This document shows positions 24,847 through 34,235 of a stretch of 64,000 nucleotides of DNA, in pieces; positions within the stretch are counted from its first letter, which is position 1; each line of letters begins with the position of its first letter. This DNA is from Sphingomonas phyllosphaerae (GTDB lineage Bacteria; Pseudomonadota; Alphaproteobacteria; Sphingomonadales; Sphingomonadaceae). The position numbers and the translations under genes are program-made. The notes beneath the pieces were generated by a model. The model worked only from the letters and a program-made list of their open reading frames with translations, had not been told where the DNA came from and ran no database searches. Location: NCBI RefSeq assembly GCF_029623345.1, contig NZ_JAPYKH010000015.1:30721-94720 (forward strand), in the 5' to 3' direction.

Positions 24847-27800
24847 TCAGAAGCGAGCCCTGACACCCGCCGTGAAGCGGCGCTCGTAGATGTTCTGGTA
24901 CATCGCCTGGTCCGGGAAGGTCAGATAGTAGCGCTCGGTCTCTCCGCTCAGGTTCGAGGCCTGGCCGTACAGCGTGATGTTGGGCAGCACGTCGTACGAG
25001 ACGGACGCGTCGAGGTACTGAGTGGGGCGCTGGTATAGCGCGAGGCCGACGATGCCGTTGTAGTCGGACGAGACGAGGCGCTTAGAGCGATAGTTGTACG
25101 CGAGACGCGCCTGGAAACCGTACTTCTCGTACCAGAGCGCCGCGTTGATCTGGTGCTTCGAATTGTCCTGGAACGGCTGATCGTCACCCGCGAGATCGAC
25201 CCGGCCGGTCCTTCCGAGCGAAAGCGTGTAGTTGGCGTCGAGGCCGAAGCCGCCGAGCGGTCCGTCCACGCCATAGTCGCCCAGCGACTGGCGCGCGGAC
25301 AGCTCGATGCCCTTCAGCGTTCCGCCCGCACCCTGGACGACCGTGTTCACCGGGACCGTGCGGCGTATCACGCCGTCGTTGTCGGGCAGGTCGTCGCGGT
25401 TGATGGTGGCGTTCGCGATGAAGCTATCCACGCTGATGTAGAAGGCGCCGGCGGCGACAAGGCTAGAGCGACCGGTGTAATATTCGAGGCTGGCCTCGAC
25501 ATTGTCGGCGCGCCACGGGTCGAGCTGCGGGTTCCCCCGCGAGGTAGCGCCGTTTGCCGCGAAGATCGGCGGGTTGAAGGTCGTATCGATCGCGTAGTTG
25601 ACGTTGAGCCCGCCACCCCATTGCGAGAAGTCGAGCAGCGTCATGGTCTTCGCGAACGCCGCGCGGGCACGGAGCTTGTCCGTCACGTCCAGCGCGATGT
25701 TGAACGCGGGCAGGATGTCGGTGAAGTCGCGGTCCGTGAAGATGTCGCCGGCGTCCACGCCGGAGACACCATAGGGCTGCGGTGCGCCGACGATATTCTG
25801 CCGAACCTTGAAGCGCGTGTTGACGACGCGGATGCCGCCGTTCGCCCGGAACGGCAGGCCGGCGAGCTCGCCCTCTCCGGCTACTTCGACGTACCCGGAG
25901 ATCTGCCGCAGATCGATCGAGAACGAGTCCGCGGGGTTCACGTTCTCGCGGCTCCCAGGGTAGAGCGCCTCGTGGAAGGCCGCTGCGTCGTCCATAGCCT
26001 TGGGGTCAAGCACCCAGACCGTGGGCGTGCCCTTGGCCGGCAGCTTGACCTGCTTGAGGTTGTCCCGGAACGCGGGGTCGTTCAGCTGCCGCGTCAGCCC
26101 GGCCGTGTAGGCATTGCCCTGCGCGTCGAGTACCCGACACGCCGGGTTGTTCATGTTGACGTCGAACGCCTTCCACTTGATCAGGCAGCCCGCGGCAGGG
26201 TTCTGCGGATTGTCGGTGTTCCCGGCGTAGCGGGGCGACACCCGCTCGAACGAGAACTGGTCGACGCTCCGCTCCCCGTAACGACCGCCGGCCTTGATCC
26301 GCAGCTCGCTGCTGGGCTCCCACTCGAGATCACCGCGGAGTGCCCACAGGTCACCGTTCTGGCGAAGGTTGTTCTGCGAGGTAAGCGTCTTCAGGCCGTA
26401 GCGGGAGGCGTCCTGCGTCTGATCCAGGAACGTCTGCGGGAAGGTGTAGACCGGCAGCCCGCTGGTGTAGTCGATCGTCGCCTTCTGGCTGTAGACCCGG
26501 TAGCCGGTCGGGTTGAAGCGCCGGTCGCCACCGTCCGACGCCGGGTAGTTGCCGACTCCCTGATACGCCCACTGAAAGCCGTCGGTCAGGCTGAACTGCG
26601 CGTAGGACTGATCGAGCCGACGGGTCGCCTTGCCGTAGATGGCGCGCGCGGTGGCCTTGATGCCGTCGCCCTGCCAGTCGAGTTGGAGATTGTAGTTCTG
26701 CGATTCCGTCTTGATGCGGAACGTCTCGGAGTAGCTGTCGAAGTTGGGCTGGTCGTAGAGGTAGCTCTGGATTGTGTTCAGGTTAAACAGCCGCCGCTCG
26801 GTCTGGCCTCCGCCCAGGTTGACCACCTGCGAGACCTGCGCGCCGGTGTCGCGCGAGGCGGTCGGCACGAAGGGAGCGGTCTGCGAGTCCACCGGCTCGA
26901 ACAGCGTGCCCGAGGTGCGATCATACTGTAGCTGCCGCGTGTAGAAGCCGTCGGCGGTCAGCCGCAGCGAGTCGTTGAACTGGTATTGGAACGACGCATT
27001 AGCGCCAAACCGCTGGCGGCTGGTGATGCGCGTCCAGGACGCGTGCGATCCGGGCGTCAGGTAGGTGTCGTTGGCATCGCCATCGCCGTTCAGGTCGTAG
27101 CCGAGCAGCGCTCCGCTGGCGTCGCGGACCGGAGTGCCCCGATTGACGCCGTTGTTGCCCACGGCGAAGTCGCCGGGAAGAGCGGGCGAGCCGTTGGCCG
27201 GGTCCCTTCCGAACTCGTTGCGTATGTTGACGCCCGCGTCCCGGATGCCCTGCAGGCTATTCGACAGATCCAGGTCGCTGTAGGCTGCCGATGCGAGGAA
27301 GCCGAAACGGCCGCTGTTGTACGACACGAGCCCGTTGAAGGACGGGTTCCACCGCTCGGTCCGGTCACCATACTGACCTTCCGCTGCTGCAGCGACCGTC
27401 AGGCCCTTCTTCAGGTCGAACGGCCGTCGCGTCAGCAGGTCGACCGTGCCGGACAGACCGGCCTGCTGAAGCGAGGCGGTCGGCGACTTGAAAACGGTCG
27501 CTCCCGAGAAGAGCTGCGACGGGATGTCGGTGAAGTTCGGTTGCACCGTGGTGACCGACGCAGCGCCGAGGAACTGCTCGCCGTTCAGCAGCGTCGTGAC
27601 CTGGGGAAGTCCGCGGATGTTGACCGAGGCGCCCTCGCCGGCGTCGCGCCTGATCTGGACCCCCGGCACGCGCTGGAGAGAGTCGGAAATCGTCACGTCC
27701 GGCAGCTTGCCGATGTCCTGCGCGCTGATCGCCTCGACGACGCTGTCAGCGTTCCGCTTCACCTCGATCGATCGAGCCTGCGAAGCGCGGATGCCGGTGA

Positions 27801-28242
27801 CGACGATGTCGGCGACGGGCTCGTCCTCCACGACGCTACCGACCTGCTCCGCAGGCGCCGCAATCGGGGCTGCGGGTGCGGAAGCCGTGGCGGCAGGTAC
27901 CTGCTGACTGATGCGCAGGGCGACGGTGCGCCGCGGCGCGCCGCGAATGACGAAGGTGTTATGCCCCGCCGACGTGGCGGTCAGCCCGCTTCCGGCAAGT
28001 ACTCGCTCAAGCGCCTCGGCAGGAGCAGCAGGCGAGGCCGGCAGCCGTGACATCTTGCCGGCGACATCGTCGTCGGCGAACAGGATCTGCAGGCCATTCT
28101 GCCGTGCCAACTGCTTCAGGATCATGCCGAGCGGAGCGAGAGACTGAGTCGACGTACTGGTCGTCTGTGCGGATACCGTGTTCGTTCCGGCAATGACGAT
28201 CGCCGAAGCGGTTACGAGCAACCGCACTGCATTGCGCCTCAT
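24847..28242 (-). CDS. TonB-dependent receptor with N-terminal STN signalling domain
   Basis: 1131 residues. A signal peptide (VRLLVTASAIVIAGTNTVSA) precedes an STN domain (LGMILKQLARQNGLQILFAD, LERVLAGSGLTATS). A linker is followed by the TonB-box and plug (DIVVTGIRASQARSIEVKRN, LPDVTISDSLQRVPGVQIRR, SVNIRGLPQVTTLLNG). The long beta-barrel ends with an aromatic terminus (GVRARF). Receptors with STN domains signal through a FecR-type anti-sigma factor to a FecI-type sigma factor; both genes lie divergently next door. The linked isomerase, GMC oxidoreductase and GH130 gene suggest a glycan or glycoside ligand. It heads the minus-strand operon. Confidence 0.95.
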   Translation of the reverse strand: MRRNAVRLLVTASAIVIAGTNTVSAQTTSTSTQSLAPLGMILKQLARQNGLQILFADDDVAGKMSRLPASPAAPAEALERVLAGSGLTATSAGHNTFVIRGAPRRTVALRISQQVPAATASAPAAPIAAPAEQVGSVVEDEPVADIVVTGIRASQARSIEVKRNADSVVEAISAQDIGKLPDVTISDSLQRVPGVQIRRDAGEGASVNIRGLPQVTTLLNGEQFLGAASVTTVQPNFTDIPSQLFSGATVFKSPTASLQQAGLSGTVDLLTRRPFDLKKGLTVAAAAEGQYGDRTERWNPSFNGLVSYNSGRFGFLASAAYSDLDLSNSLQGIRDAGVNIRNEFGRDPANGSPALPGDFAVGNNGVNRGTPVRDASGALLGYDLNGDGDANDTYLTPGSHASWTRITSRQRFGANASFQYQFNDSLRLTADGFYTRQLQYDRTSGTLFEPVDSQTAPFVPTASRDTGAQVSQVVNLGGGQTERRLFNLNTIQSYLYDQPNFDSYSETFRIKTESQNYNLQLDWQGDGIKATARAIYGKATRRLDQSYAQFSLTDGFQWAYQGVGNYPASDGGDRRFNPTGYRVYSQKATIDYTSGLPVYTFPQTFLDQTQDASRYGLKTLTSQNNLRQNGDLWALRGDLEWEPSSELRIKAGGRYGERSVDQFSFERVSPRYAGNTDNPQNPAAGCLIKWKAFDVNMNNPACRVLDAQGNAYTAGLTRQLNDPAFRDNLKQVKLPAKGTPTVWVLDPKAMDDAAAFHEALYPGSRENVNPADSFSIDLRQISGYVEVAGEGELAGLPFRANGGIRVVNTRFKVRQNIVGAPQPYGVSGVDAGDIFTDRDFTDILPAFNIALDVTDKLRARAAFAKTMTLLDFSQWGGGLNVNYAIDTTFNPPIFAANGATSRGNPQLDPWRADNVEASLEYYTGRSSLVAAGAFYISVDSFIANATINRDDLPDNDGVIRRTVPVNTVVQGAGGTLKGIELSARQSLGDYGVDGPLGGFGLDANYTLSLGRTGRVDLAGDDQPFQDNSKHQINAALWYEKYGFQARLAYNYRSKRLVSSDYNGIVGLALYQRPTQYLDASVSYDVLPNITLYGQASNLSGETERYYLTFPDQAMYQNIYERRFTAGVRARF

Positions 28243-28435
28243 GATCTATCCCCTCCCACAGGCCTCCCGCGGTTGCGGATCGACCAGGCCGTGCGCCGTT
28301 GCGCCTGACATGTTTGACGGGCCACGTGAGCCAACCCGCAATCGCTGCCATAAAAATAATTGATCTTACGATATCCGTTGACAGCCGGCGGATTGCCGTG
28401 GTCCGTCCGCGAAAACACAACGAGAGAGGACGTCT
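28243..28435. promoter_or_regulatory. Divergent promoter region between receptor and sigma-factor genes
   Basis: 193 bases separate the two starts. A TTGACA hexamer lies at 28378-28383 facing the sigma-factor gene, without a clear -10 partner. The sigma start (GTG 28436) has the purine-rich CGAGAGAGGA just upstream. Autoregulation of the receptor by the sigma factor is expected from the family, not shown. Confidence 0.3.
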
Positions 28436-28963
28436 GTGGCGAAGGCGCCGACAGCACGCGAGATGGCGACGGCGTCGTTCGGGGAACGCGGCCTGTACAA
28501 GCGCCTGCTCGCGTCCGTCCGTCGAAAGATGGGCGCGCAGGACGCGGAGGACGTCGTCCAGGACGCGTACGTGCGGCTCGCCAGCGCGAGCGAACGTGCA
28601 CCGATCCGAGACGAGGGCGCGTTCCTGCACACCGTCGCGACAAACCTCGTGCGCGATCGTGGGCGCGCCGCCCTCACGAGGGCCATGTACGCCGGCGACA
28701 TGGACGAGAACGTGGCCATCGACGATCCCGACGCATGGCAGGTGCTCTCCTCCCGTCAGCAGCTTGCTGTGCTGGAGAAGGCGCTAAAGGAGCTGCCCGA
28801 GAAGCGTAGGGCCGCACTGGTCCTCTTTCGCTTTGATGGCCGATCGCACGCCGAGATTGCGGAAATGCTCGGCCTGTCCGTCTCTATGGTTGAGAAGCAC
28901 ATCCGGGCCGCTCTGGAGCACTGCCGCCGACGGATGCGCGAAGCGAATGGCGGCCAGCGATGA
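28436..28963 (+). CDS. FecI-type ECF sigma factor
   Basis: 175 residues from GTG 28436. Sigma-70 region 2: LASVRRKMGAQDAEDVVQDA, then YVRLA and FLHTVATNLVRDRGR. Region 4: LEKALKELPEKRRAALVLFR, then GRSHAEIAEMLGLSVSMVEK, HIRAALEHCRRRM. The size and layout fit FecI-like ECF factors that read out TonB-receptor signalling. Its stop overlaps the ATG of the anti-sigma gene (ATGA at 28960), so the two are coupled. It should direct transcription of the divergent receptor operon. Confidence 0.92.
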   Translation: MAKAPTAREMATASFGERGLYKRLLASVRRKMGAQDAEDVVQDAYVRLASASERAPIRDEGAFLHTVATNLVRDRGRAALTRAMYAGDMDENVAIDDPDAWQVLSSRQQLAVLEKALKELPEKRRAALVLFRFDGRSHAEIAEMLGLSVSMVEKHIRAALEHCRRRMREANGGQR

Positions 28964-29853
28964 GCACAGGACCTGTGGACAACGAACCCATTTGGCACGC
29001 GCTCGAAGGCCTGCGCGGGAGCGCGGTCGTCCGTGAAGCACGCGAGTACGCCGCTGCGGAGCAGATCAGGCTCCGCCGTGCAGCAAGGTGGCGACACGCT
29101 GCCGTGAACCGATGGTCGCTGGGCGGCGCGCTTGCCGCAGCGGCTGCCGTGGCGGTCCTCATGCTGCAGCCGAGCACCGAGACGTACGAGACCCAAGTGG
29201 GACAGATGCGCCAGGTGGCACTCGCCGACGGTAGCGTGGTGCGGCTGAATACCGGTACCGCGGTGCGCGTTAGGCTCGGCTGGTTCGGACGCGAGCTGGA
29301 CCTGGTCAGGGGTGAGGCGCAGTTCAGCGTGGCGCATGACGCGTCCAGACCGTTCCGGGTCACGGCGCACAGGATGAGCGTGACCGCGCTCGGCACTGCG
29401 TTCGACGTGGTGGCCCTGCCTGGCCGAACGGCCGTTACGCTGATGCACGGGAAGGTGCTCGTCGAGGCTGCGGATGACCGCCGCGAGCAGGACAGGCGAC
29501 TTACGGCTCCTGGGGAGCAGGTCAGGCTCGCAGGAGGGTCGCTGAGCAGGCCGGTCCGCGTGCGCCTGGATGCCGCGCTGGCGTGGCAGCGCCGGCTCGT
29601 CGACCTGAGCGGGCTGACGCTCTTCGACGCGCTTGCCGAGGTCAACCGCTATTCGGCCACCAAGATCGTCGTGGCAGAGCCCGAGCTGCAGCACGCTCAG
29701 ATCAGCGGCGTCTTCCGCGCCGGAGACGTCGACGCCGTGAGCGCGGCGCTGAGCACCTACTTCGATCTGCAGGTGCTCAGGCGCGACGCGAGCCAGGTGG
29801 TCCTTGGCCGACGCTCTGCCGCCGTTGCCGGCGGCAAGCAAATCGCGAGCTGA
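28960..29853 (+). CDS. FecR-type anti-sigma factor / signal transducer
   Basis: 297 residues. The N-terminal cytoplasmic anti-sigma part (about 1-48) is followed by one membrane helix (LGGALAAAAAVAVLM) and a periplasmic FecR domain: VALADGSVVRLNTGTAVRV, LVRGEAQFSVAHDASRPFRV, SVTALGTAFDV, VTLMHGKVLVE. The C-terminal segment LSGLTLFDALAEVNRYSATK, ISGVFRAGDVDAVSAAL is STN-like and expected to contact the receptor's STN domain. It links the outer-membrane receptor to the sigma factor. Confidence 0.92.
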   Translation: MSTGPVDNEPIWHALEGLRGSAVVREAREYAAAEQIRLRRAARWRHAAVNRWSLGGALAAAAAVAVLMLQPSTETYETQVGQMRQVALADGSVVRLNTGTAVRVRLGWFGRELDLVRGEAQFSVAHDASRPFRVTAHRMSVTALGTAFDVVALPGRTAVTLMHGKVLVEAADDRREQDRRLTAPGEQVRLAGGSLSRPVRVRLDAALAWQRRLVDLSGLTLFDALAEVNRYSATKIVVAEPELQHAQISGVFRAGDVDAVSAALSTYFDLQVLRRDASQVVLGRRSAAVAGGKQIAS

Positions 29854-29890
29854 CGCCGCGCCGGCCAGATTCAACAAGAAAGGAGCGGGC

Positions 29891-31024
29891 ATGACCTTGA
29901 CGGCAGACGGGCTAGGGCGCCGATCGGTGCTGACCGCGATGGCCTCGCTTCCACTGCTGGCCTCTGCACGCGTCCTCGCCGCGGAGTCACGAGGGACTGC
30001 GGGTATCGGCCCCAACTTCCAACGCGTCGCTGGGGCCCAGCCGATCCTCCGTCCCGATCCGTCGGCTGTGTTCCACTGTCCGATGCGCGACGCCCCGATA
30101 CGATGGCGAGCGCTGCACACCTTCAACCCTGCAGCGATCGTAATGGATGATGCGGTGTACGTCATTTTCCGGGCGGAAGACGACACAGGTATCATGAAGG
30201 TCGGAGGGCACACTTCAAGGCTGGGTCTCGCGCGAAGCGTAGATGGGCTGACGTTCGAGGCGCTGCCAAGCCCGGTGCTATTTCCGACGAAGGACGATCA
30301 GCGCGAAGCCGAATGGGATGGCGGGTGCGAGGATCCGCGGCTGGCGGCACGTGACGACGGCACCTTCGTCTGCACCTATACTCAGTTCAACCGTCGAACG
30401 ACGCGCATCGGCGTCGCGACGTCGCGCGATCTTATGTTCTGGCACAAGCATGGGTCTGCCTTCACGGGCACGAGGTACGAGGATTTCCGAACCAAGTCGG
30501 CCGCCGTCGTCCACGAGGTGCGGGACGGCCGCATGGTCGCTGTGCGTCTGAACGGCCGATACTGGATGCTGTTTGGCGAGGGAGCGATCCACGCCGCCCA
30601 TTCCGACGATCTCGTCCGCTGGACTCCGCTTGAGGCGTCGCCAGGCGTGCTGAAGATTGTCATGGCGCCACGCAAGGGACGGTTTGACAGTTCGTTAGCC
30701 GAGGTAGGGCCGCCGCCCATACTCACCGAGGCTGGCATCGTCGTGCTTTACAACGGCAGGAACGCGCGTGAGGGCGGCGACCGATCCCGGTCGCCCTTCG
30801 AGTACGCCGGAGGCATGGCGGTGCTTGATCCCGCCGACCTGACACACGTGCTGTCGCGGGCCGACGAGCCGTTCTTTAGCCCCGCTTTGCCATGGGAGCG
30901 CACCGGCCAGTATCAGGCAGGCACCACCTTCATTGAGGGTCTGGTGCCGTTCAGAGGCGAGTGGTTCCTCTACTACGGCTCGGCGGACTCGCTGGTGGGG
31001 GTTGCACGAGCACGAGCGATTTGA
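29891..31024 (+). CDS. Glycoside hydrolase family 130-type enzyme, Tat-exported
   Basis: ATG 29891 gives about 377 residues with a twin-arginine-type leader (LGRRSVLTAMASLPLLASAR). The five-bladed fold motifs of GH130 follow: FNPAAIVMDDAVYVIFRAED, SRLGLARSVDGLTF, GGCEDPRLAARDDGTFVCTY, KSAAVVHEV, LNGRYWMLFGEG, VGPPPILTEAGIVVLYNG and GTTFIEGLVPFRGEWFLYYG. Family members are mannoside phosphorylases or beta-1,2-mannosidases acting on mannans. The exported location favours hydrolysis over phosphorolysis. It is 37 bases after fecR on the same strand, so it is probably under the same sigma control. Substrate is not proven. Confidence 0.8.
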   Translation: MTLTADGLGRRSVLTAMASLPLLASARVLAAESRGTAGIGPNFQRVAGAQPILRPDPSAVFHCPMRDAPIRWRALHTFNPAAIVMDDAVYVIFRAEDDTGIMKVGGHTSRLGLARSVDGLTFEALPSPVLFPTKDDQREAEWDGGCEDPRLAARDDGTFVCTYTQFNRRTTRIGVATSRDLMFWHKHGSAFTGTRYEDFRTKSAAVVHEVRDGRMVAVRLNGRYWMLFGEGAIHAAHSDDLVRWTPLEASPGVLKIVMAPRKGRFDSSLAEVGPPPILTEAGIVVLYNGRNAREGGDRSRSPFEYAGGMAVLDPADLTHVLSRADEPFFSPALPWERTGQYQAGTTFIEGLVPFRGEWFLYYGSADSLVGVARARAI

Positions 31025-31209
31025 TCAGCCGCGTTGCCTGATGGCGCCGACGCCCGTTGGGCCTCAAGTCTCAAGATGAACATGGGGTAATCGCGGGAGC
31101 GAGCTACCTCAATCAGCGATGACGTGGAGGAAGGTGGCTGTTCCCCGGTAGATGAAGGTGCGGGCTCACGACTGGCAGCCGGGCCCATACATCGGAACGG
31201 AGAACAGCC
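31025..31209 (+). other. Non-coding segment upstream of IS110 copy 2
   Basis: 185 bases with no frame, between the GH130 stop and the transposase ATG. In IS110-type elements the non-coding end encodes the bridge RNA that pairs with donor and target DNA, and in one group this is the upstream end. The exact element boundary and RNA fold cannot be set by eye. Confidence 0.3.
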
Positions 31210-32232
31210 ATGGGTGAGTATATCGGGCTCGACGTATCGTTGAAAGAGACAGCGGTTTCGATCCGGCGTGAAGGCAAGCGTTTGTGGCGCGGCAAATGCG
31301 CCTCGGATCCGCAGCTGCTCGCCGCGCTGATCCGCAAGCACGCCCGAGAGGTGGTGCGCGTGGTGTTCGAGACAGGACCGCTGTCGGTCTGGTTCTTTCA
31401 TGCGCTGAGCGCGGAGGGGCTGCCGGCGATCTGCATCGACGCGCGCCATGCCAAGGCGGCGCTCGACATGGCGGCGAACAAGACGGATGCGAACGACGCC
31501 GACGGCCTGGCTCACCTGGCAGAGGTCGGGTTCTACAAGGAGGTACGGGTCAAGGGCTTCGACAGCATGCTCGCGCGCACGCTGGTTGCGGCGCGGACTC
31601 GCCTGGTGCGGATCGGCACCGAGCTGTCGAACCAGATCCGGGGCTTGATGAAGACGTTCGGGCTGGTCGTCCCGCCGGCGTCGGGCAGCAAGTTCGAGCG
31701 CCAGGTTGAGGCTCTGCTCGCCGGTAACGCCGACCTCGGCCGGATCATCCGGCCGCTACTCGAGGCCTGGCACGCCGTTCGCCTTCGCGCCGCGGAGCTG
31801 GGACGCAAACTGCTGGCGGACGCCCGGCGCAGCGATGCCTGCCAGCTGCTCATGTCCATTCCCGGTGTCGGCGTCTTGACCGCCACTTCCTTCATCACCG
31901 CCATCGAGGATCCGACCAACTTTAAACGATCGCGATCTGTCGGCGCCTGGGTCGGGTTGACCACCCGGCGCTACCAGTCGGGCGAGATCGACTATGACGG
32001 CCATATTTCGCGGCGAGGCGACAGCCATCTGCGCGGGCTGCTCTACGAAGCTGCGACCGTACTGCTGGTGCGGAGCCGATCCGAGTGCGACCTGCGCAAA
32101 TGGGGGCTGCAGCTCCGCGAGCGGCTCGGCTTCAAGCGCGCCGCGGTCGCCGTTGCGCGCAAGCTGGCCGTCATCATGCACGCGATGCTGGTCACCGGCG
32201 AACCCTTCCAGGAGACACGCACCTCAGCCTGA
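31210..32232 (+). CDS. IS110-family transposase, copy 2 (different element)
   Basis: 340 residues. DEDD domain: YIGLDVSLKETAVSIR (Asp), VVFETGPLSVWFF (Glu), NKTDANDADGLAHLAEVG (Asp, Asp). C-terminal domain: LLMSIPGVGVLTATSFITAI, VGLTTRRYQSGEIDYDGHIS (Ser region), RRGDSHLRGLLYEAA. Intact. It is clearly diverged from copy 1 (7793-8815), so this is a separate element. About 290 bases downstream to 32522 contain no gene and may hold the right end; a family B repeat box lies at 32494-32525. Confidence 0.9.
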   Translation: MGEYIGLDVSLKETAVSIRREGKRLWRGKCASDPQLLAALIRKHAREVVRVVFETGPLSVWFFHALSAEGLPAICIDARHAKAALDMAANKTDANDADGLAHLAEVGFYKEVRVKGFDSMLARTLVAARTRLVRIGTELSNQIRGLMKTFGLVVPPASGSKFERQVEALLAGNADLGRIIRPLLEAWHAVRLRAAELGRKLLADARRSDACQLLMSIPGVGVLTATSFITAIEDPTNFKRSRSVGAWVGLTTRRYQSGEIDYDGHISRRGDSHLRGLLYEAATVLLVRSRSECDLRKWGLQLRERLGFKRAAVAVARKLAVIMHAMLVTGEPFQETRTSA

Positions 32233-32522
32233 CACCCGAGCTCGTCCGCGTCGCAAGGCGCTGCGAGACGTCCTGCCGGGACGTAGGCCGACCCACTCCG
32301 CGACGCTTGTTGCATCCGTTGCCTCAACGGCAGCAGAATGCGTGATGAACCTCGGAGGGGTCGCCCCGCGAAGCCCCATCATGCGGCGGCACATGCCGAC
32401 CGCGAAGACGACCATGCTCCCGGCAGCGGCATCTCAGAAGACCCTTGCGCCCGACGCGATTAGACGACAAGCGTCCGATGTTGGGTCGGCGCCAGGTGGC
32501 CCTGAGTGACCGAAATTGGGTC

Positions 32523-33101
32523 TCAGTGGAAGCGTTCACCTCGACTGAGCTGCTCGAGTATCTGCTCCATTCTGCGCGCGCGTGTCTCCGGCCGTTTGGC
32601 CGTCTGCAGGCGGTAGTAGATCGGGTACAGGTTCTTGCGGTCAAGCGTCCGGAAAAACGCTTCGGCCTCGGGCAAGGACGCTAACGCGTCCAGAAAGTCC
32701 TGTGGAATGACCATCTCGGCCGAGCCGTCATAGGCGGCATCCCAACGTCCATCGGCGCGCGCGGCCTCGACATGGGCGAGCCCGGCGGGGGTGATGCGCC
32801 CTTCAGCGATCAGCCGATCAGCGTGTTCACGATTTTTTGTTGACCAGCTCGATCCCGCCCGACGCGGCGTCAGACGCTGGAGGTAGGAGCGCTCGTCGCC
32901 GGACCGCTTTAAGCCGTCGATCCAGCCGAAGCGGATCGCCTCTACGACGCAATCGGCCCACGTGACCGAGCGCTGGCCCGATCCCGCCTTGTAGATGCGG
33001 ACCCAGAGCTCCGCACTGTCCGCGTGGTGCTCAGCGAGCCAGCACGCCAGATCCTTAGGGCTCTCGAACGCGAGAGCATCGGCTTGAGGATTGGTCATCA
33101 C
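32523..33101 (-). CDS. YdeI/OmpD-associated family protein
   Basis: 192 residues. ALAFESPKDLACWLAEHH, ELWVRIYKAGSGQRSVTWAD, CVVEAIRFGWIDGLKRSGDE, YLQRLTPRRAGSSWSTKNRE and IPQDFLDALASLPEAEAFFR follow the family order, including the WIDG and RRxxSxWS signatures. The C-terminus has the usual Lys/Arg-rich RPETRARRMEQILEQLSRGE. Members are small cytosolic or periplasmic proteins; E. coli YdeI is linked to peptide-stress resistance. No operon partner is present. Confidence 0.9.
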   Translation of the reverse strand: MMTNPQADALAFESPKDLACWLAEHHADSAELWVRIYKAGSGQRSVTWADCVVEAIRFGWIDGLKRSGDERSYLQRLTPRRAGSSWSTKNREHADRLIAEGRITPAGLAHVEAARADGRWDAAYDGSAEMVIPQDFLDALASLPEAEAFFRTLDRKNLYPIYYRLQTAKRPETRARRMEQILEQLSRGERFH

Positions 33102-33256
33102 CAGAAGCTAACGTAAGCGTATGTCGCTGAGAAGCGGCATGGCACCTTCCCAGATGTCGCCGTCAAATGGTTAACGGAGGCGAACGTCGTATGAACAAAC
33201 GGCGGCTCTGGGGAGGCGTGCAGCTGGCGCTAAATGGCCGGTCTTGGGTCTGTCGG

Positions 33257-33883
33257 CTATCGGCAGACGATATCAAAGAACACGTAGGTCTCAGGCTCTT
33301 CAACTCCCTCTGCCCCAATCCTCCAGGCATAGTCGCGATCCCGCGCGAATGTGCGCATTGTAGAGCGTGCCGATTGCAGCGCAGCTGGATCCTGCCACCA
33401 CATCGAAGCTACGAGCCCAGCGACTCGAAGATCGGCCTCGCTCTCCCGCACGCATCGCGCGCATGCCCGAGCGGCATCCATTGATGCGGCGAGAGCACCT
33501 AAATTGTAGCGATCACAACATAATTGCTTGAATTCGAACGCCCATGATCGGCTTGAGTCCGATAGCCAGAGATCGCACCTGCCGCCAGCGGAGTAGCGGC
33601 GATTGCCGCTCCATTTTTTCACAGACGCATACTCAGCCAAGCCAAGCAGTCCGCTGGCTGTGGCGGCCGAGCAGAGATGGCTGACGCTGGCCGTCTCATT
33701 GTAGGCGAAGGGATCGTCCTCAAGGTCGCACCACCATCGATTGGTGAGATGTGCAGCTGCTTCAATCCAGCGGCCCCAGAGCGCATTTTCGATGCGCCCT
33801 CGGTGACCCTGCAGCATTTCTGCGCGAATGGTGCGGTCCGTCTCGATCGGCTCAGAGAGGCTGACAAGTTGCTCAGGTATCAC
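33257..33883 (-). CDS. PD-(D/E)XK nuclease-like protein, unknown
   Basis: 208 residues. GGRCDLWLSDSSRSWAFEFK, then QLCCDRYN gives an Asp followed, after a short hairpin, by Glu-Phe-Lys, the usual D...(D/E)xK metal-site spacing. An N-terminal helical region has RWWCDLEDDPFAYNETASVS. No closer family is recognised. The 3' end meets a family B repeat (33226-33256). The setting between IS110 and an integrated element suggests mobile-element or defence cargo. Activity is inferred from one motif. Confidence 0.45.
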   Translation of the reverse strand: MIPEQLVSLSEPIETDRTIRAEMLQGHRGRIENALWGRWIEAAAHLTNRWWCDLEDDPFAYNETASVSHLCSAATASGLLGLAEYASVKKWSGNRRYSAGGRCDLWLSDSSRSWAFEFKQLCCDRYNLGALAASMDAARACARCVRESEADLRVAGLVASMWWQDPAALQSARSTMRTFARDRDYAWRIGAEGVEEPETYVFFDIVCR

Positions 33884-34235
33884 GGCATGAACCTCGCTGA
33901 CCAGCTGGCGGCAAGATCCACCATCATGACTGCCATCAAACGGCTATCGTGGCTTTGAAGCCTGTCAATCTCGGCATGCGAAATTTACAAGCTTCAGCAC
34001 CGATCGGCTCGCATCCGGGACCAAACTATGTCGCTTTCTTTGCCGCCGGCGAAGTAGGTGCCAGCAGGCTCTTAGCTAGCCCTGATCTACGAGCTCAACC
34101 CGAGAATCGCTGATGGCGTGTGCCCACCGAGGATCGTCTGCCGCTGCCACGCCGCGTCGTACGTCGACGGGGTGTCGTAGACATGAGGTTCGGCCGCCGG
34201 CCCAAATCTTCGGAATTATCCTCCGCAGATTGGCA
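33884..34235. other. About 350 bases without a supportable gene
   Basis: Frames are short. The stretch beyond the Rep-pseudogene stop (34236) has no motif or repeat that I recognise and may contain the left end of the integrated element. Confidence 0.35.

Noticed and set aside
25153..26931. 592-codon plus-strand open frame inside the TonB receptor gene
   Set aside because: It is antisense to a complete receptor with signal, STN, plug and barrel motifs; its protein is Arg/Val-rich without motifs, a G+C artefact.
28756..30213. 485-codon minus-strand frame across the sigma, FecR and GH130 genes
   Set aside because: Spans three well-supported genes on the other strand and has no domain features.
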